The notes under the pieces: generated by a model
Database searches by the model: none
Seen by the model: only the letters and a program-made list of their open reading frames with translations
Told to the model about the DNA's origin: nothing
From: Faecalispora jeddahensis
Lineage (GTDB): Bacteria; Bacillota; Clostridia; Oscillospirales; Acutalibacteraceae
Assembly (NCBI RefSeq): GCF_000577335.1
Contig: NZ_CBYL010000024.1
Coordinates: forward strand, 1 to 55,947
Direction: 5' to 3'
DNA length: 55,947 nucleotides
Shown here: positions 16,360-25,672 of the stretch, piece by piece
Position numbering within the stretch: the first letter of the stretch is position 1
Layout: each line of letters opens with the position of its first letter
Position numbers and translations under genes: made by a program

Positions 16360-17748
16360 ATGCTGCGCAGTCTTCGGGCACAGCTGTCGCTGTCTATTTT
16401 ACTGATTTTGCTGGTGACGGTCACGCTGATCAGCGCCGCTTCCAACTGGTTTATCAACCGCGAGTTCGAAGAATACATGATACGGCAGGAGAACGAGCGA
16501 AGCGTGAGCATTGTCAATGATCTCGGCAATCAATATAACGATCTCACGGGCGGCTGGAATCAGGATTTTCTGCATACCATCGGCATGTATTCGCTGTACG
16601 ACGGCTATCTCCTGAAAATCTACGGCGCGCGCGGAACGCTTTTGTGGGATGCTGAAAATCACGATATGTCCCTGTGCGGACAGATCATGGGCGAAATTTC
16701 AGGCCGGATGAAGGACGCGAAAAAATCCGGGGCTTTCGTCACCCGCACCTATCCGATCAGCCGCAATGGGAAACAGGCCGGTTCGGTTTCCATCACCTAT
16801 TACGGGCCTTACTTTTTTACGGAGAATGATTACCGGTTCATCAAAACCCTGAACGGCATTCTGCTGGCGGTCGGGCTTCTGTCCGCCGCGTTTGCCGTTG
16901 TTGCAGGAACCCTGCTGGCGCGCCGCATCGCGCGGCCCATCTCTAAAACGGCCTATATTGCCACGCAGATTTCAGAGGGAAATTACGGGATTCGATTCGA
17001 AAGCACGCCCAATACCCGCGAGCTGGAGGAAATGGTAACCGCCATCAACCATCTGGCCCAGGCGCTGTCTGAGCAGGAAAGCCTTCGAAAACGCCTGACC
17101 TCCGATGTTGCGCATGAGCTGCGCACGCCGCTGTCGGCGGTCAGCTCTCATTTGGAGGCGATGATCGAAGGGATTTGGGAGGCGACTCCGGAAAGGCTGC
17201 AGAGCTGCCAGGAAGAAATCAAGCGGCTGGGGAGTTTGGTAGCCGATTTGCAGCGGCTGGCCAATATTGAGGACGGCAATTTAAAGCTCAGCAAGACCCG
17301 GGTGGATTTGCATGAGATCGCGCAGACAGCGGTCCGCAATCTGGAATCCGAAGGAATGAAAAAGCAGATATCCCTTTCTGTCAGCGGCAGTCCGGCCTAT
17401 GCAGATGCAGACCGGGAGAGGATCATTCAGGTTGCAATGAATCTTCTGTCGAATGCACTTCGTTACACTCCCCAGAATGGGAAGATTGAAGTGGAGACAC
17501 TCGAAACGGAAGCAGAAAGTATTCTTCGGGTAAAGGACGACGGGATCGGCATCCTGGAACAGGAGCTGCCGTACATTTTTGAACGCTTTTATCGGACGGA
17601 TAAATCCCGGAATCGGAAAACCGGGGGAACGGGAATCGGACTGACGATCGCCAAATCCATCGTCGAGTCGCACGGCGGGAAGATCACCGTAGAAAGCACC
17701 GTGGGTGAAGGCAGCAGCTTTACGGTTCTGCTGCCCAAAAGGACGTAA
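16360..17748 (+). CDS. Sensor histidine kinase
   Basis: This 462-residue membrane kinase has transmembrane helices at ~9-29 and ~165-188 enclosing an extracytoplasmic sensor of ~135 residues. HAMP follows at ~190-240, then HisKA with SDVAHELRTPL (phosphorylated His252) and a HATPase domain with the N box NLLSNALRYTP, the G1 motif DDGIGI and the G2 motif GGTGIGLTIAKSIVESHGG. All catalytic motifs are intact. It partners the OmpR regulator immediately upstream. The sensor domain shows no recognised ligand-binding motif. Confidence 0.93.
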   Translation: MLRSLRAQLSLSILLILLVTVTLISAASNWFINREFEEYMIRQENERSVSIVNDLGNQYNDLTGGWNQDFLHTIGMYSLYDGYLLKIYGARGTLLWDAENHDMSLCGQIMGEISGRMKDAKKSGAFVTRTYPISRNGKQAGSVSITYYGPYFFTENDYRFIKTLNGILLAVGLLSAAFAVVAGTLLARRIARPISKTAYIATQISEGNYGIRFESTPNTRELEEMVTAINHLAQALSEQESLRKRLTSDVAHELRTPLSAVSSHLEAMIEGIWEATPERLQSCQEEIKRLGSLVADLQRLANIEDGNLKLSKTRVDLHEIAQTAVRNLESEGMKKQISLSVSGSPAYADADRERIIQVAMNLLSNALRYTPQNGKIEVETLETEAESILRVKDDGIGILEQELPYIFERFYRTDKSRNRKTGGTGIGLTIAKSIVESHGGKITVESTVGEGSSFTVLLPKRT

Positions 17749-17803
17749 CGCTGGGTGGCCGCCGCTGGAACTTTTCAAATTTGATATTGAGCCGGTGATG
17801 TAG

Positions 17804-18022
17804 ATGGAAAAATATGAGCGCATTCGTGAACTGCGGGAGGATTCAGACTTAACGCAGGAGAAAGTCGGCAGAGCAATCAATGTCCCTCAACGCAGCTACG
17901 CCTACTATGAAAGCGGACAGCGGATGGTTCCGCCGCACGTTTTGTGTGCCCTGGCGGATTTCTACGGCGTCAGCGTGGATTATATCCTTGGGCGTACCAA
18001 CAGAAAAGAAACAAACCGATAA
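17804..18022 (+). CDS. Small XRE-family HTH regulator
   Basis: The 72-residue protein is essentially one HTH_3 domain: ERIRELREDSDLTQEKVGRA then PQRSYAYYESGQRMVPP and a closing LADFYGVSVDYILGRTN. The VDYILGRT ending is typical of Clostridia XRE repressors that contain no effector domain. It follows the kinase by 55 bases and is ended by a strong terminator, so it may be read through from the two-component operon. Its targets are unknown. Confidence 0.88.
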   Translation: MEKYERIRELREDSDLTQEKVGRAINVPQRSYAYYESGQRMVPPHVLCALADFYGVSVDYILGRTNRKETNR

Positions 18023-18030
18023 CTCAAAAA

Positions 18031-18072
18031 AACAGCGGTAAGGTAATTTATGCCTTACCGCTGTTTTATTTT
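18031..18072. terminator. Bidirectional intrinsic terminator
   Basis: Stem AACAGCGGTAAGG / CCTTACCGCTGTT, 9-base loop, with an A run before and TTATTTTT after. It separates the XRE gene from the convergent EamA gene. Confidence 0.9.
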
Positions 18073-18141
18073 TAAATACCGATCAGATACGAACAGATGA
18101 AAAAAGCCTTTGTTCCGGCCTGATACAGGCGTATAATAAGA

Positions 18142-19164
18142 TTACGGCTTGATCGAGGTTTCGTCGATCTCTGCCTGCGCTTCGCTGATGACTTCCTCCA
18201 CGTCCTCTTTCAAATCCTCAGAAAGCCCCTTGTTGTGCTGGAGCCGGATTCCGGGGACAAATGCAACGACAGAGCCTGTTAAAATAAAGAGGATACCGAC
18301 CACCATGGGGAATGTGATCGCTTCTTTCAAAATGAGAAAGGCGAAAAGCGGCGCAAGGATCGGCTTGATGTAAAATACAAGCGCGGCTGTCGCGGCCGAT
18401 GTTTGTTCCATCGCCAAAAAGTAAAAGGTGTACCCAAGCCCGGTAACGAAAATACCGGCGTACAAAAGGCCGGGCAACGTGCCAAGGCCGATTCCGCTGA
18501 CCAGCGGAACACGGGCAAACAGGCTGAGGCCGGCGGCGTTCAGTCCGTCCGCAACCGGGCCGATGTGCCCGATCCCAATGAGAAGGAGCATTTCGGCGCA
18601 TCCGAACAAAAAGCTCAGGCAGGTCAGCGTGATTCCTCCGTACCGCCCGCTGCGCGTGCGGCCAATCACATTGTACAGCGCAAAGGTCAGGGCTGCGCCG
18701 ATGGTGAATAGAATGCCGATAAAATTGGAAGGCGCCAGATGCAGCGGGTCAATAATGACGACCATTCCGATCACGCTGAGAAGAATCGAAATGATGGTGT
18801 GTTTATATACCTTTTCCGCCAGCATCAGATAAGCGAACAGAACGGTAAAGACAGAATTGCAGCTGAACAGAACCGCTACCACAGAAGCCTTCGAGTACAA
18901 AATACCAAGCTGGAACAGAATCATGCTGACAACGACGCAGATAAACCCGGTAAAAGCGAAGAAGGCAAAATCCGACCGTTCCAGCTTCAGCTTTTTCTCT
19001 TTTTTCTCCTTTGCGGTCAGCGGCAGAAGAATCAGCCCGCCGATGAGAAAACGAAGAAAGGTCAGCTGAATCGCGTTCAGCGAAGCGGCGGTCAGCTTCA
19101 GTGCAATTTCCATGGAGCTGAACAGAACGGTTGCCAAAAGAATGTAAAGATACCCCTTTTTCAA
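18142..19164 (-). CDS. EamA/DMT-family transporter
   Basis: The protein has about 340 residues with ten predicted membrane helices in two EamA repeats, the fold of small-metabolite exporters. It starts KKGYLYILLATVLFSSMEIA; the second repeat begins near NFIGILFTIGAALTFALYN. The C-terminal ~35 residues are acidic and cytoplasmic. I take the TTG at 19164 as start because GAGG lies 8 bases upstream and the protein then begins directly with the first helix. The open frame runs on to 19350, but those residues are unlike the family. It is divergent from a LysR regulator that probably controls it. The substrate is unknown. Confidence 0.82.
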   Translation of the reverse strand: MKKGYLYILLATVLFSSMEIALKLTAASLNAIQLTFLRFLIGGLILLPLTAKEKKEKKLKLERSDFAFFAFTGFICVVVSMILFQLGILYSKASVVAVLFSCNSVFTVLFAYLMLAEKVYKHTIISILLSVIGMVVIIDPLHLAPSNFIGILFTIGAALTFALYNVIGRTRSGRYGGITLTCLSFLFGCAEMLLLIGIGHIGPVADGLNAAGLSLFARVPLVSGIGLGTLPGLLYAGIFVTGLGYTFYFLAMEQTSAATAALVFYIKPILAPLFAFLILKEAITFPMVVGILFILTGSVVAFVPGIRLQHNKGLSEDLKEDVEEVISEAQAEIDETSIKP

Positions 19165-19364
19165 GCAGAAAAACCTCGAATCTAACTTTGTTCTTTTTTG
19201 GATAGTCAATATCCCCGCCTGCCCGGGATGGACAATCATGATTTTCATTTCGGCAGGAGTATTAGCCATAGAAAGTAATTTCAGTATAGCATGCTGCAAA
19301 AGCAGAGTAAAATATCGATTTCGTATGAATTGATATGTATTTCGTTTCAAAGGGGATGAGCCGG

Positions 19365-20285
19365 ATGGATATCCGTCAAATGGAATATTTCCTCACGGTG
19401 TGCGAGGAAGGGCAGATCACAAAGGCGGCCCGCCGCCTGAATATGGCGCAGCCGCCGCTGAGCCAGCAGATTCAAAAGCTGGAGGAAGAGGCCGGTACCG
19501 CTCTGCTCGAGAGAAACGGCCACCGGATCTTCCCAACGGAAGCGGGGGCGCTTCTGTATGAGCGGGCAAAGCAGGTGCTGGCTCTGGTGCGCACCACAGA
19601 AAAGGACCTTTATAACATGGGGGAGGGGCGTCAGGGCACCCTGCGCCTTGGCATGGTGATGTCCTCTTCCGCGTTTGTCCTGCAAAGCTGCCTGCCGGTG
19701 TTCCACGGCCGCTACCCGCAGGCCCGGCTGCAATTATGGGAGGGGGACACAAACCGGGTTGCCGGTTTGGTGGATCAGGGCGCCGCGGAGATCGGAATCA
19801 TCCGCACCCCTTTCTCCTTTGAAAATTACAGCTATGCGGATGACGGCTCCGGGAACCGCAGCCCAATGCTGGCCGTTTTTCGGCCGCAATGGATTCCGGA
19901 TTTGGGGGCTGGGGATCTGCCGCTCAATCTGCTGAAAAATAAGCCGCTGATTATTCACCGCCGGCACGAACAGAATGTGATAGAAGCGTGTACGGCCCAT
20001 GGATTTGTGCCGGACCTGTTCTGCCGGTGCGACGATGTGCGCTCTATGCTGACCTTGGCCGCAACCGGCATGGGAGTATGTCTCATCCCGCAGCCGCGTT
20101 TTCATTGGAAAGCGGAAAGCGGAGTGCGCACGGTGCGCGTGGAAGAGCCGCTTTTGATGACGGGCACGGCGGTTATCTGGAGAAAGGATGTTTCTCTTTC
20201 GCCGGTCGCAGAGAACTTTATCCGCATTTTCTGCGGCCCTGATGTAGACAAAGGAGAGCCTCCGGAAAACCAACCGGGTGAATAA
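19365..20285 (+). CDS. LysR-family transcriptional regulator
   Basis: The 306-residue protein has an N-terminal LysR winged helix (MDIRQMEYFLTVCEEGQITK, then RLNMAQPPLSQQIQKLE) and a periplasmic-binding-like effector domain (~90-295). The start has AAAGGGG upstream. It is divergent from the EamA transporter, the standard arrangement for a LysR-controlled exporter. It converges on the nitrogenase-like operon and is separated from it by terminators. SalR, a LysR regulator, is known for methylthio-alkane reductase genes in Rhodospirillum, so control of the neighbouring operon cannot be excluded, but its position favours the transporter. Confidence 0.88.
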   Translation: MDIRQMEYFLTVCEEGQITKAARRLNMAQPPLSQQIQKLEEEAGTALLERNGHRIFPTEAGALLYERAKQVLALVRTTEKDLYNMGEGRQGTLRLGMVMSSSAFVLQSCLPVFHGRYPQARLQLWEGDTNRVAGLVDQGAAEIGIIRTPFSFENYSYADDGSGNRSPMLAVFRPQWIPDLGAGDLPLNLLKNKPLIIHRRHEQNVIEACTAHGFVPDLFCRCDDVRSMLTLAATGMGVCLIPQPRFHWKAESGVRTVRVEEPLLMTGTAVIWRKDVSLSPVAENFIRIFCGPDVDKGEPPENQPGE

Positions 20286-20293
20286 AAGGAAAG

Positions 20294-20330
20294 AATAGAA
20301 GTCCACCGGCTATTCCGGTGGACTTCTATT
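20294..20330 (+). terminator. Perfect 16-bp hairpin after lysR
   Basis: Arms AATAGAAGTCCACCGG / CCGGTGGACTTCTATT, 5-base loop, tail TGATTT. It most likely terminates the LysR transcript. Confidence 0.75.
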
Positions 20331-20363
20331 GATTTAGGCCCAATTTGAAGATTGGCCCTTCTA

Positions 20364-20387
20364 AAACCGGACAGGAGGCTCCAGTTT
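20364..20387 (-). terminator. Possible terminator of the sulfur/nitrogenase-like operon
   Basis: On the minus strand AAACTGGA / TCCGGTTT with an 8-base loop and a short T/A tail, 8 bases after the marH stop. Weak; termination may instead depend on the lysR hairpin. Confidence 0.35.
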
Positions 20388-20394
20388 AGTTGTA

Positions 20395-21264
<870 letters not shown>

Positions 21265-22050
21265 TTAAATGGTATATTCCGGCTGCGGGGCAGCGCTGGC
21301 CAGGTGCAGTTTTTCCAGGATGCTGCCGCGCATTGCCGCAAAATCATGGCTGTTTCTCGGCCTTGGTCTGGGCAGGGGGACTTCCAGTATCTCGCTGATT
21401 TTTCCGGACCGGGGTGTCATGATGACAATCCGGTCGCTTAAATAGAGCGCTTCATCTACGTCGTGGGTCACCAGTATCATCGTTGTTTCGTTGTTTTTCC
21501 AGAGCTCAAGCAGCTTATCCTGTAAATCCGCTCTTGTAAAAGCGTCCAGCGCGCCCATGGGCTCGTCAAGCAGTAAAACAGTCGGGTGATTGATGAGGGC
21601 TCTGGCAATGGCTACCCGCTGGGCCATGCCGCCGGAAATCTGATGGGGATACGCCTTTTCAAAGCCGTTTAGCCCGATCAGATCAATAAACTGTGGAACC
21701 TCTTCCTTGTGGGCCTGATATGTGTTTCGGGCCTTTAATCCCGATGCGATGTTTTGTGTTATGGTCAGCCAGGGGAACAGACTCCCCTGCTGAAACACAT
21801 ATCCCCGGTCGGGGCTGGGGCCTGTTATGGGTTCCCCTTTCAATGTGATTTCCCCGGATTCCGGGAAGTCCAGACCGGCAATCAGCCGCAGCAGCGTCGT
21901 TTTGCCGCAGCCGGAGGGCCCGATGATGGAAATGAATTCCCCGTGTCGGACCGAAAGATGAATGTCCCGGAGGGCTTCCACCGAATTTTCGTCGGTATCC
22001 AGGTAAGTCCGGTTGACGGATTCGATCTCAAGCAAAATTTCGCCGCTCAT
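21265..22050 (-). CDS. ABC transporter ATPase, SsuB/TauB type
   Basis: The 261-residue ATPase has Walker A GPSGCGKTT, Q-loop FQQGSLFPWL, signature ISGGMAQRVAIARAL, Walker B VLLLDEPMGALD and the H-loop VTHDVDEAL. It belongs to the nitrate/sulfonate/taurine group. The start at 22050 overlaps the permease stop (ATGA) and has AAAGGAG upstream. It powers uptake with the adjacent permease and binding protein. Lying between metY1 and marH, the system probably imports an organosulfur compound used by the operon, such as a sulfonate or a methylthio compound. The substrate is inferred. Confidence 0.88.
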   Translation of the reverse strand: MSGEILLEIESVNRTYLDTDENSVEALRDIHLSVRHGEFISIIGPSGCGKTTLLRLIAGLDFPESGEITLKGEPITGPSPDRGYVFQQGSLFPWLTITQNIASGLKARNTYQAHKEEVPQFIDLIGLNGFEKAYPHQISGGMAQRVAIARALINHPTVLLLDEPMGALDAFTRADLQDKLLELWKNNETTMILVTHDVDEALYLSDRIVIMTPRSGKISEILEVPLPRPRPRNSHDFAAMRGSILEKLHLASAAPQPEYTI

Positions 22051-23108
22051 CTCACCACTCCTTTCTGCCACCGCAGAGCACGGCCCTGAATTGCGCCAAT
22101 CACCTTCATGATCGCCGAAAACAGGATCGCCATCACCAGAATGGCCGCAAAAACCTTATAGTAAGCGGACCATACCTTAGAGGCATTGATGTAATACCCA
22201 AGTCCTCCGGGCTGGCCCATCATTTCCGACATGACCAGCGTGGTAAAGGCAAATCCATTGGCGGTAGAGATGCCGGTGAAAATCTGCGGCATAGCGTGGG
22301 GAATCGCCACGTGAAAGACCAGATAGGGCGTTTTTGCGCCCAGAGTACGCGCAACCTCAAAGAGGGTTCTGGGGGTGCTGGCAATTCCCTGCGCCGTTAA
22401 AAAGGCCACGGGGAACCACGCGCAGATGACGATCAGAAAAGCGGCCGCTGAAAACGGGGTGGGGAAGAGCGTCAGAGCGAAGGGCATCCAGGCCACAGCC
22501 GGAATGACTCCCGTGATTTTCAGGACCGGGAACACCCAGTAATAGACCTTCGGGAACCAGCCGATCAAAATCCCCGTGCCGACCCCAAACGCAACGCCCG
22601 ATGCGAAGCCTACGGTGAAAAGGCGCAGCGAATACAGCGTGTTCTGAAAAATGAATCCGCCTTCCAATAAGAACGCTTCTATGATCCTGGAGGGCCCGGG
22701 GAAAAAGGGCATTGGCAGCCATTGCAGCTTTGTGCCGAGAATATCCCACAGGGCCAGCGCCAATCCACTGGCAAAGCGGAAAGCGACACGGCTTAAAAAT
22801 TTTTCTTTTCGAGCCGGGTCAAAGAAAGAAAAGACGGAAAGCCCGGCATACAGCAGCACAATCCCTGAAAGTACAATGCGGTAGGCCAGATTGGCCGTCA
22901 GTTCCAAGCCGCCGATCTGGTAAACCTTTGTTTCGATTTCGGCAACCTGAGGGAAGAGGACGTTGACCAGTATGGCGGCCACAAATCCGGTAACGGATAC
23001 TGCGGATTCGAGCAGATATCTGGAATTGGATACAAAAAGGCTGGGGGACTGCCCCGGCTTTGGCCGGGGCAGCGCCGTACCCTTTGAGATCAAAGAAAGG
23101 ATGCTCAC
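22047..23108 (-). CDS. ABC transporter permease, SsuC/TauC type
   Basis: The permease has about 353 residues. The core (about 140-345) contains the EAA-type loop EVARTLGAKTPYLVFHVAIPHAMPQ. Two extra membrane helices precede it (about 38-55 and 78-97), making it ~90 residues longer than a typical SsuC. I choose GTG at 23108 because GGGAGG lies 7 bases upstream; a TTG five codons earlier overlaps that site. It is translationally coupled to the ATPase. The additional N-terminal helices are the main oddity and may belong to a sub-family. Confidence 0.83.
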   Translation of the reverse strand: MSILSLISKGTALPRPKPGQSPSLFVSNSRYLLESAVSVTGFVAAILVNVLFPQVAEIETKVYQIGGLELTANLAYRIVLSGIVLLYAGLSVFSFFDPARKEKFLSRVAFRFASGLALALWDILGTKLQWLPMPFFPGPSRIIEAFLLEGGFIFQNTLYSLRLFTVGFASGVAFGVGTGILIGWFPKVYYWVFPVLKITGVIPAVAWMPFALTLFPTPFSAAAFLIVICAWFPVAFLTAQGIASTPRTLFEVARTLGAKTPYLVFHVAIPHAMPQIFTGISTANGFAFTTLVMSEMMGQPGGLGYYINASKVWSAYYKVFAAILVMAILFSAIMKVIGAIQGRALRWQKGVVR

Positions 23109-23134
23109 AGAATAACCTCCCAACAGAAGTCCTT

Positions 23135-24202
23135 TTATGTCCCTGAGGTGACGTCTACCTCTTCAAAGATCTGGTTGGCGAAGGCATCCGGATCGTTTGT
23201 TTTCAGGTAGCCGATGTTTTTCAGCTGCTGCACAAAATACAGTACATTTTCTTTTACGCGTTCCGGGTTGGCCTTGCGGTTTTCAGTGGACGGATACTCA
23301 TAGCTGGTGATCAGCTTTTCCGCCAGTTCCTTATCCTCAATAGCAGAATATTTCTTGTCGGAAATAATGTCGACCGCTTCTTTCGGATTTTTGGAAATCC
23401 AATCCTGCGCTTTCCGAATTGCACGAAGCAAAGCGGATACCTTTTCCGGATCCTCTTTCAGGACTTTGGAAGAGGCGTACAGGAAGCAGCAATATTTCCC
23501 GGCGAAGGTGGGGTCTTTGGACAAATCAAAAATCACGCGGTAATCGCCGCTTTCCTCCGCGATAGAACCCAGCGGGTCCCACAGCGCGGCCACATCGACG
23601 TCACCCTTCTTTACGGCTTCCAGCTCCAGGTTTCCGTCCGTATACGGGACAAAGGTGACCTCGCCGTCCTCCTGTTTGGCGGAAATCCCCGCCTTTTCCA
23701 GCCATACGCTCGCTACCTGATGCGGCGTACCGCCGATTTCATCAACGGCGATCTTTTTGCCCTTCAGGTCGTTGACGCCGGTGATTTTGGAGTCCTTGGG
23801 GACGACGAACTTGATGCACCCATTATGCAGGCCGTCTACCACTTTGACCTGAACGCCTTCTTCAATGGAAGGGAAGAACTGGAAATCACCGTTGACCAGC
23901 GGGATGGTTCCGTTGTTCAGGCCGATCTTGCGGGTTTCGGTATCTGCGGAAATCAGGGTCACGTCAAAGCCTTCTTCCGCGAAAAAGCCCTTGTCGTACG
24001 CAATGTAGATCGGGGCTCCGCAAAGCGCGCCGTCTTTGCCGAGAAGGTCGATTTTCCCGTATTTGTATTCGGTTTTTGCGGCAGGCGTGCCAGAGGCGGC
24101 CTGTGACCCCACGGTACTGGTGTTCGGCGAGCACGCCGACGAACTTACGGCGATGGCAAGCGCCAGCGCGGCTGCAGTCAGTCTGGTTTTGTTTTTCATC
24201 AT
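23135..24202 (-). CDS. SsuA/NMT1-like substrate-binding lipoprotein
   Basis: This 355-residue exported lipoprotein has signal residues 1-23 with Cys24 as lipid anchor (SSSAC). The NMT1/SsuA-like fold follows, with the characteristic GAPIYIAYDKGFFAEEGFDV near residue 62 and the DLKGKKIAVDEIGGTPHQ hinge region. Extra cysteines at the CGAP, NGCIK and YCCF positions are unusual for an exposed lipoprotein and could contact a soft or sulfur ligand. It is the receptor of the SsuBC-like transporter and follows metY1 in the operon. Sulfonate-type ligands are the family default; a thioether substrate for Mar is the attractive inference. Confidence 0.85.
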   Translation of the reverse strand: MMKNKTRLTAAALALAIAVSSSACSPNTSTVGSQAASGTPAAKTEYKYGKIDLLGKDGALCGAPIYIAYDKGFFAEEGFDVTLISADTETRKIGLNNGTIPLVNGDFQFFPSIEEGVQVKVVDGLHNGCIKFVVPKDSKITGVNDLKGKKIAVDEIGGTPHQVASVWLEKAGISAKQEDGEVTFVPYTDGNLELEAVKKGDVDVAALWDPLGSIAEESGDYRVIFDLSKDPTFAGKYCCFLYASSKVLKEDPEKVSALLRAIRKAQDWISKNPKEAVDIISDKKYSAIEDKELAEKLITSYEYPSTENRKANPERVKENVLYFVQQLKNIGYLKTNDPDAFANQIFEEVDVTSGT

Positions 24203-24226
24203 TTCTCTTCCTTTCGTTCAATCAAA

Positions 24227-24254
24227 TAGATGGCTAAAGCTAGATGGCTAAAGC
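24227..24254. repeat. 14-bp tandem duplication across the metY1 stop
   Basis: TAGATGGCTAAAGC occurs twice in direct succession. It duplicates the last codons and the stop of metY1, leaving the reading frame intact because the first copy met already contains the stop. Confidence 0.9.
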
Positions 24255-25559
24255 TCTTTGAAATGCCTGTTCCAGGTCCGCAATCAGGTCGGCAGGGTCC
24301 TCAAGCCCGGCAGAAATCCGGATCAGATTTTCCGGAACATCGGCCGGCAATTTTTCGTGCGGTTCCAGTTCCCCATGCGTTGTCTGGGGAGAGTTCACGA
24401 TCAGGGACCGTGCGTCCCCGATATTGACATGGTAGTTGAACAGCTTGACAGCGTCGAGAAACGCTTCGCGCTGCGCCTGCGTTCCCTTGAACCCAAAAGC
24501 CAGGATTCCGCCGGCGCCCCTGCCAAAATCACGTTCATACAGTGCGTGATAAGGGCTGGATTTCAATGCGGGATACCGTACCCACTCCACGGCCTCGTGC
24601 GATGATAAGTATTCGGCCAGCGTGTGCGCCGTATGAGATTGCTTCCCCAGCCGCTCCGACAGAGTTTCCAGCCCAATGACGGCCAGATAAGCGTCGAAGG
24701 GGGAGAGCGCAGCGCCAAAATAGTTGAGGTAATTCAGGCGGATGCGCGATGTAAAGGGAGAGGCCGGGAACACCTCCAGATAGCTGCGCGGGGTACCGCT
24801 TTGATCGCGCAGGGTATAGTATTTTTCTGAAAACTGAGGGAATTTTTCCGATGAAAAATCAAAATGACCGCTTTCCAAAACCAGTCCGGCGATCAGGTTG
24901 CCGTGGCCGCTTAGGCCCTTGGTGGCGGAGTAAATCACAATGTCCGCGCCGTGGGCAATGGGATTGTAAAGATAAGGCGTCGCCACCGTGTTGTCGACGA
25001 CCAGCGGAATGCCGTGCTCGTGCGCAACCTTCGCGATTGCGTCCACATCCAGCAGCACCGCACTGGGGTTGCTGATGCTTTCAATGTAGATGGCTTTGGT
25101 ATCGGGCGTGATTTCCTCTGCCAGCCGTTCGGGCTGCTCAATATTTTTGGCTTGGTCGAAATAAATCCCCAGTTTGGGATAAATCTTTTTAAAGCTGTCG
25201 GCGCTTCCGCCATATAAGAAAGGGGAGGTCAGAATCCTTCCGCCGCCCTCTGCCAGATTCAGCAGAGTATAGCTGATGGCTGCCATTCCCGAACCAACGC
25301 CTATGGCCGCGGCGGCCCCGTCAAGAATCCGCACCCGCTCTTCCAGAACCGTTACGGTCGGGTTGCCGATGCGGGTATACAGGTAGCCAGCCTCCTGAAA
25401 GCTGAACAGGCCTTTGGCGTTCTCCACATCCCGAAATTCATAGGCTGTGGTTTGGTAAATCGGGGGTGAAACGGCGTAATGATGCTCCTTGGGATCATAT
25501 CCCGCCCGAACTTTCAGGGTATCGAATAAGTGCGTTTTGGGCGCTGTGTCATTTGACAT
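24240..25559 (-). CDS. metY: O-acetylhomoserine sulfhydrylase (first paralogue)
   Basis: This PLP enzyme joins O-acetylhomoserine with sulfide to give homocysteine, or with methanethiol to give methionine directly. It has 439 residues, the long length typical of MetY rather than MetB. The PLP lysine is Lys214 in YSATKGLSGHG; the phosphate-binding SGMAAIS and the VVDNT aspartate are present. It lies between marB and the SsuA-like gene, so it is embedded in the nitrogenase-like block. Methanethiol released by Mar would be its natural co-substrate here. GGAG precedes the ATG. Confidence 0.92.
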   Translation of the reverse strand: MSNDTAPKTHLFDTLKVRAGYDPKEHHYAVSPPIYQTTAYEFRDVENAKGLFSFQEAGYLYTRIGNPTVTVLEERVRILDGAAAAIGVGSGMAAISYTLLNLAEGGGRILTSPFLYGGSADSFKKIYPKLGIYFDQAKNIEQPERLAEEITPDTKAIYIESISNPSAVLLDVDAIAKVAHEHGIPLVVDNTVATPYLYNPIAHGADIVIYSATKGLSGHGNLIAGLVLESGHFDFSSEKFPQFSEKYYTLRDQSGTPRSYLEVFPASPFTSRIRLNYLNYFGAALSPFDAYLAVIGLETLSERLGKQSHTAHTLAEYLSSHEAVEWVRYPALKSSPYHALYERDFGRGAGGILAFGFKGTQAQREAFLDAVKLFNYHVNIGDARSLIVNSPQTTHGELEPHEKLPADVPENLIRISAGLEDPADLIADLEQAFQRALAI

Positions 25560-25672
25560 GTCAAGTCTCCTTTCGGTTTTAAAAAACGGCTACAATCCGG
25601 AAGCTCACAGTCACACATCATATAACACCACCCCCTTTTGATTCGAATTTCCCCCGGTTTCCCGCAAGAGTC

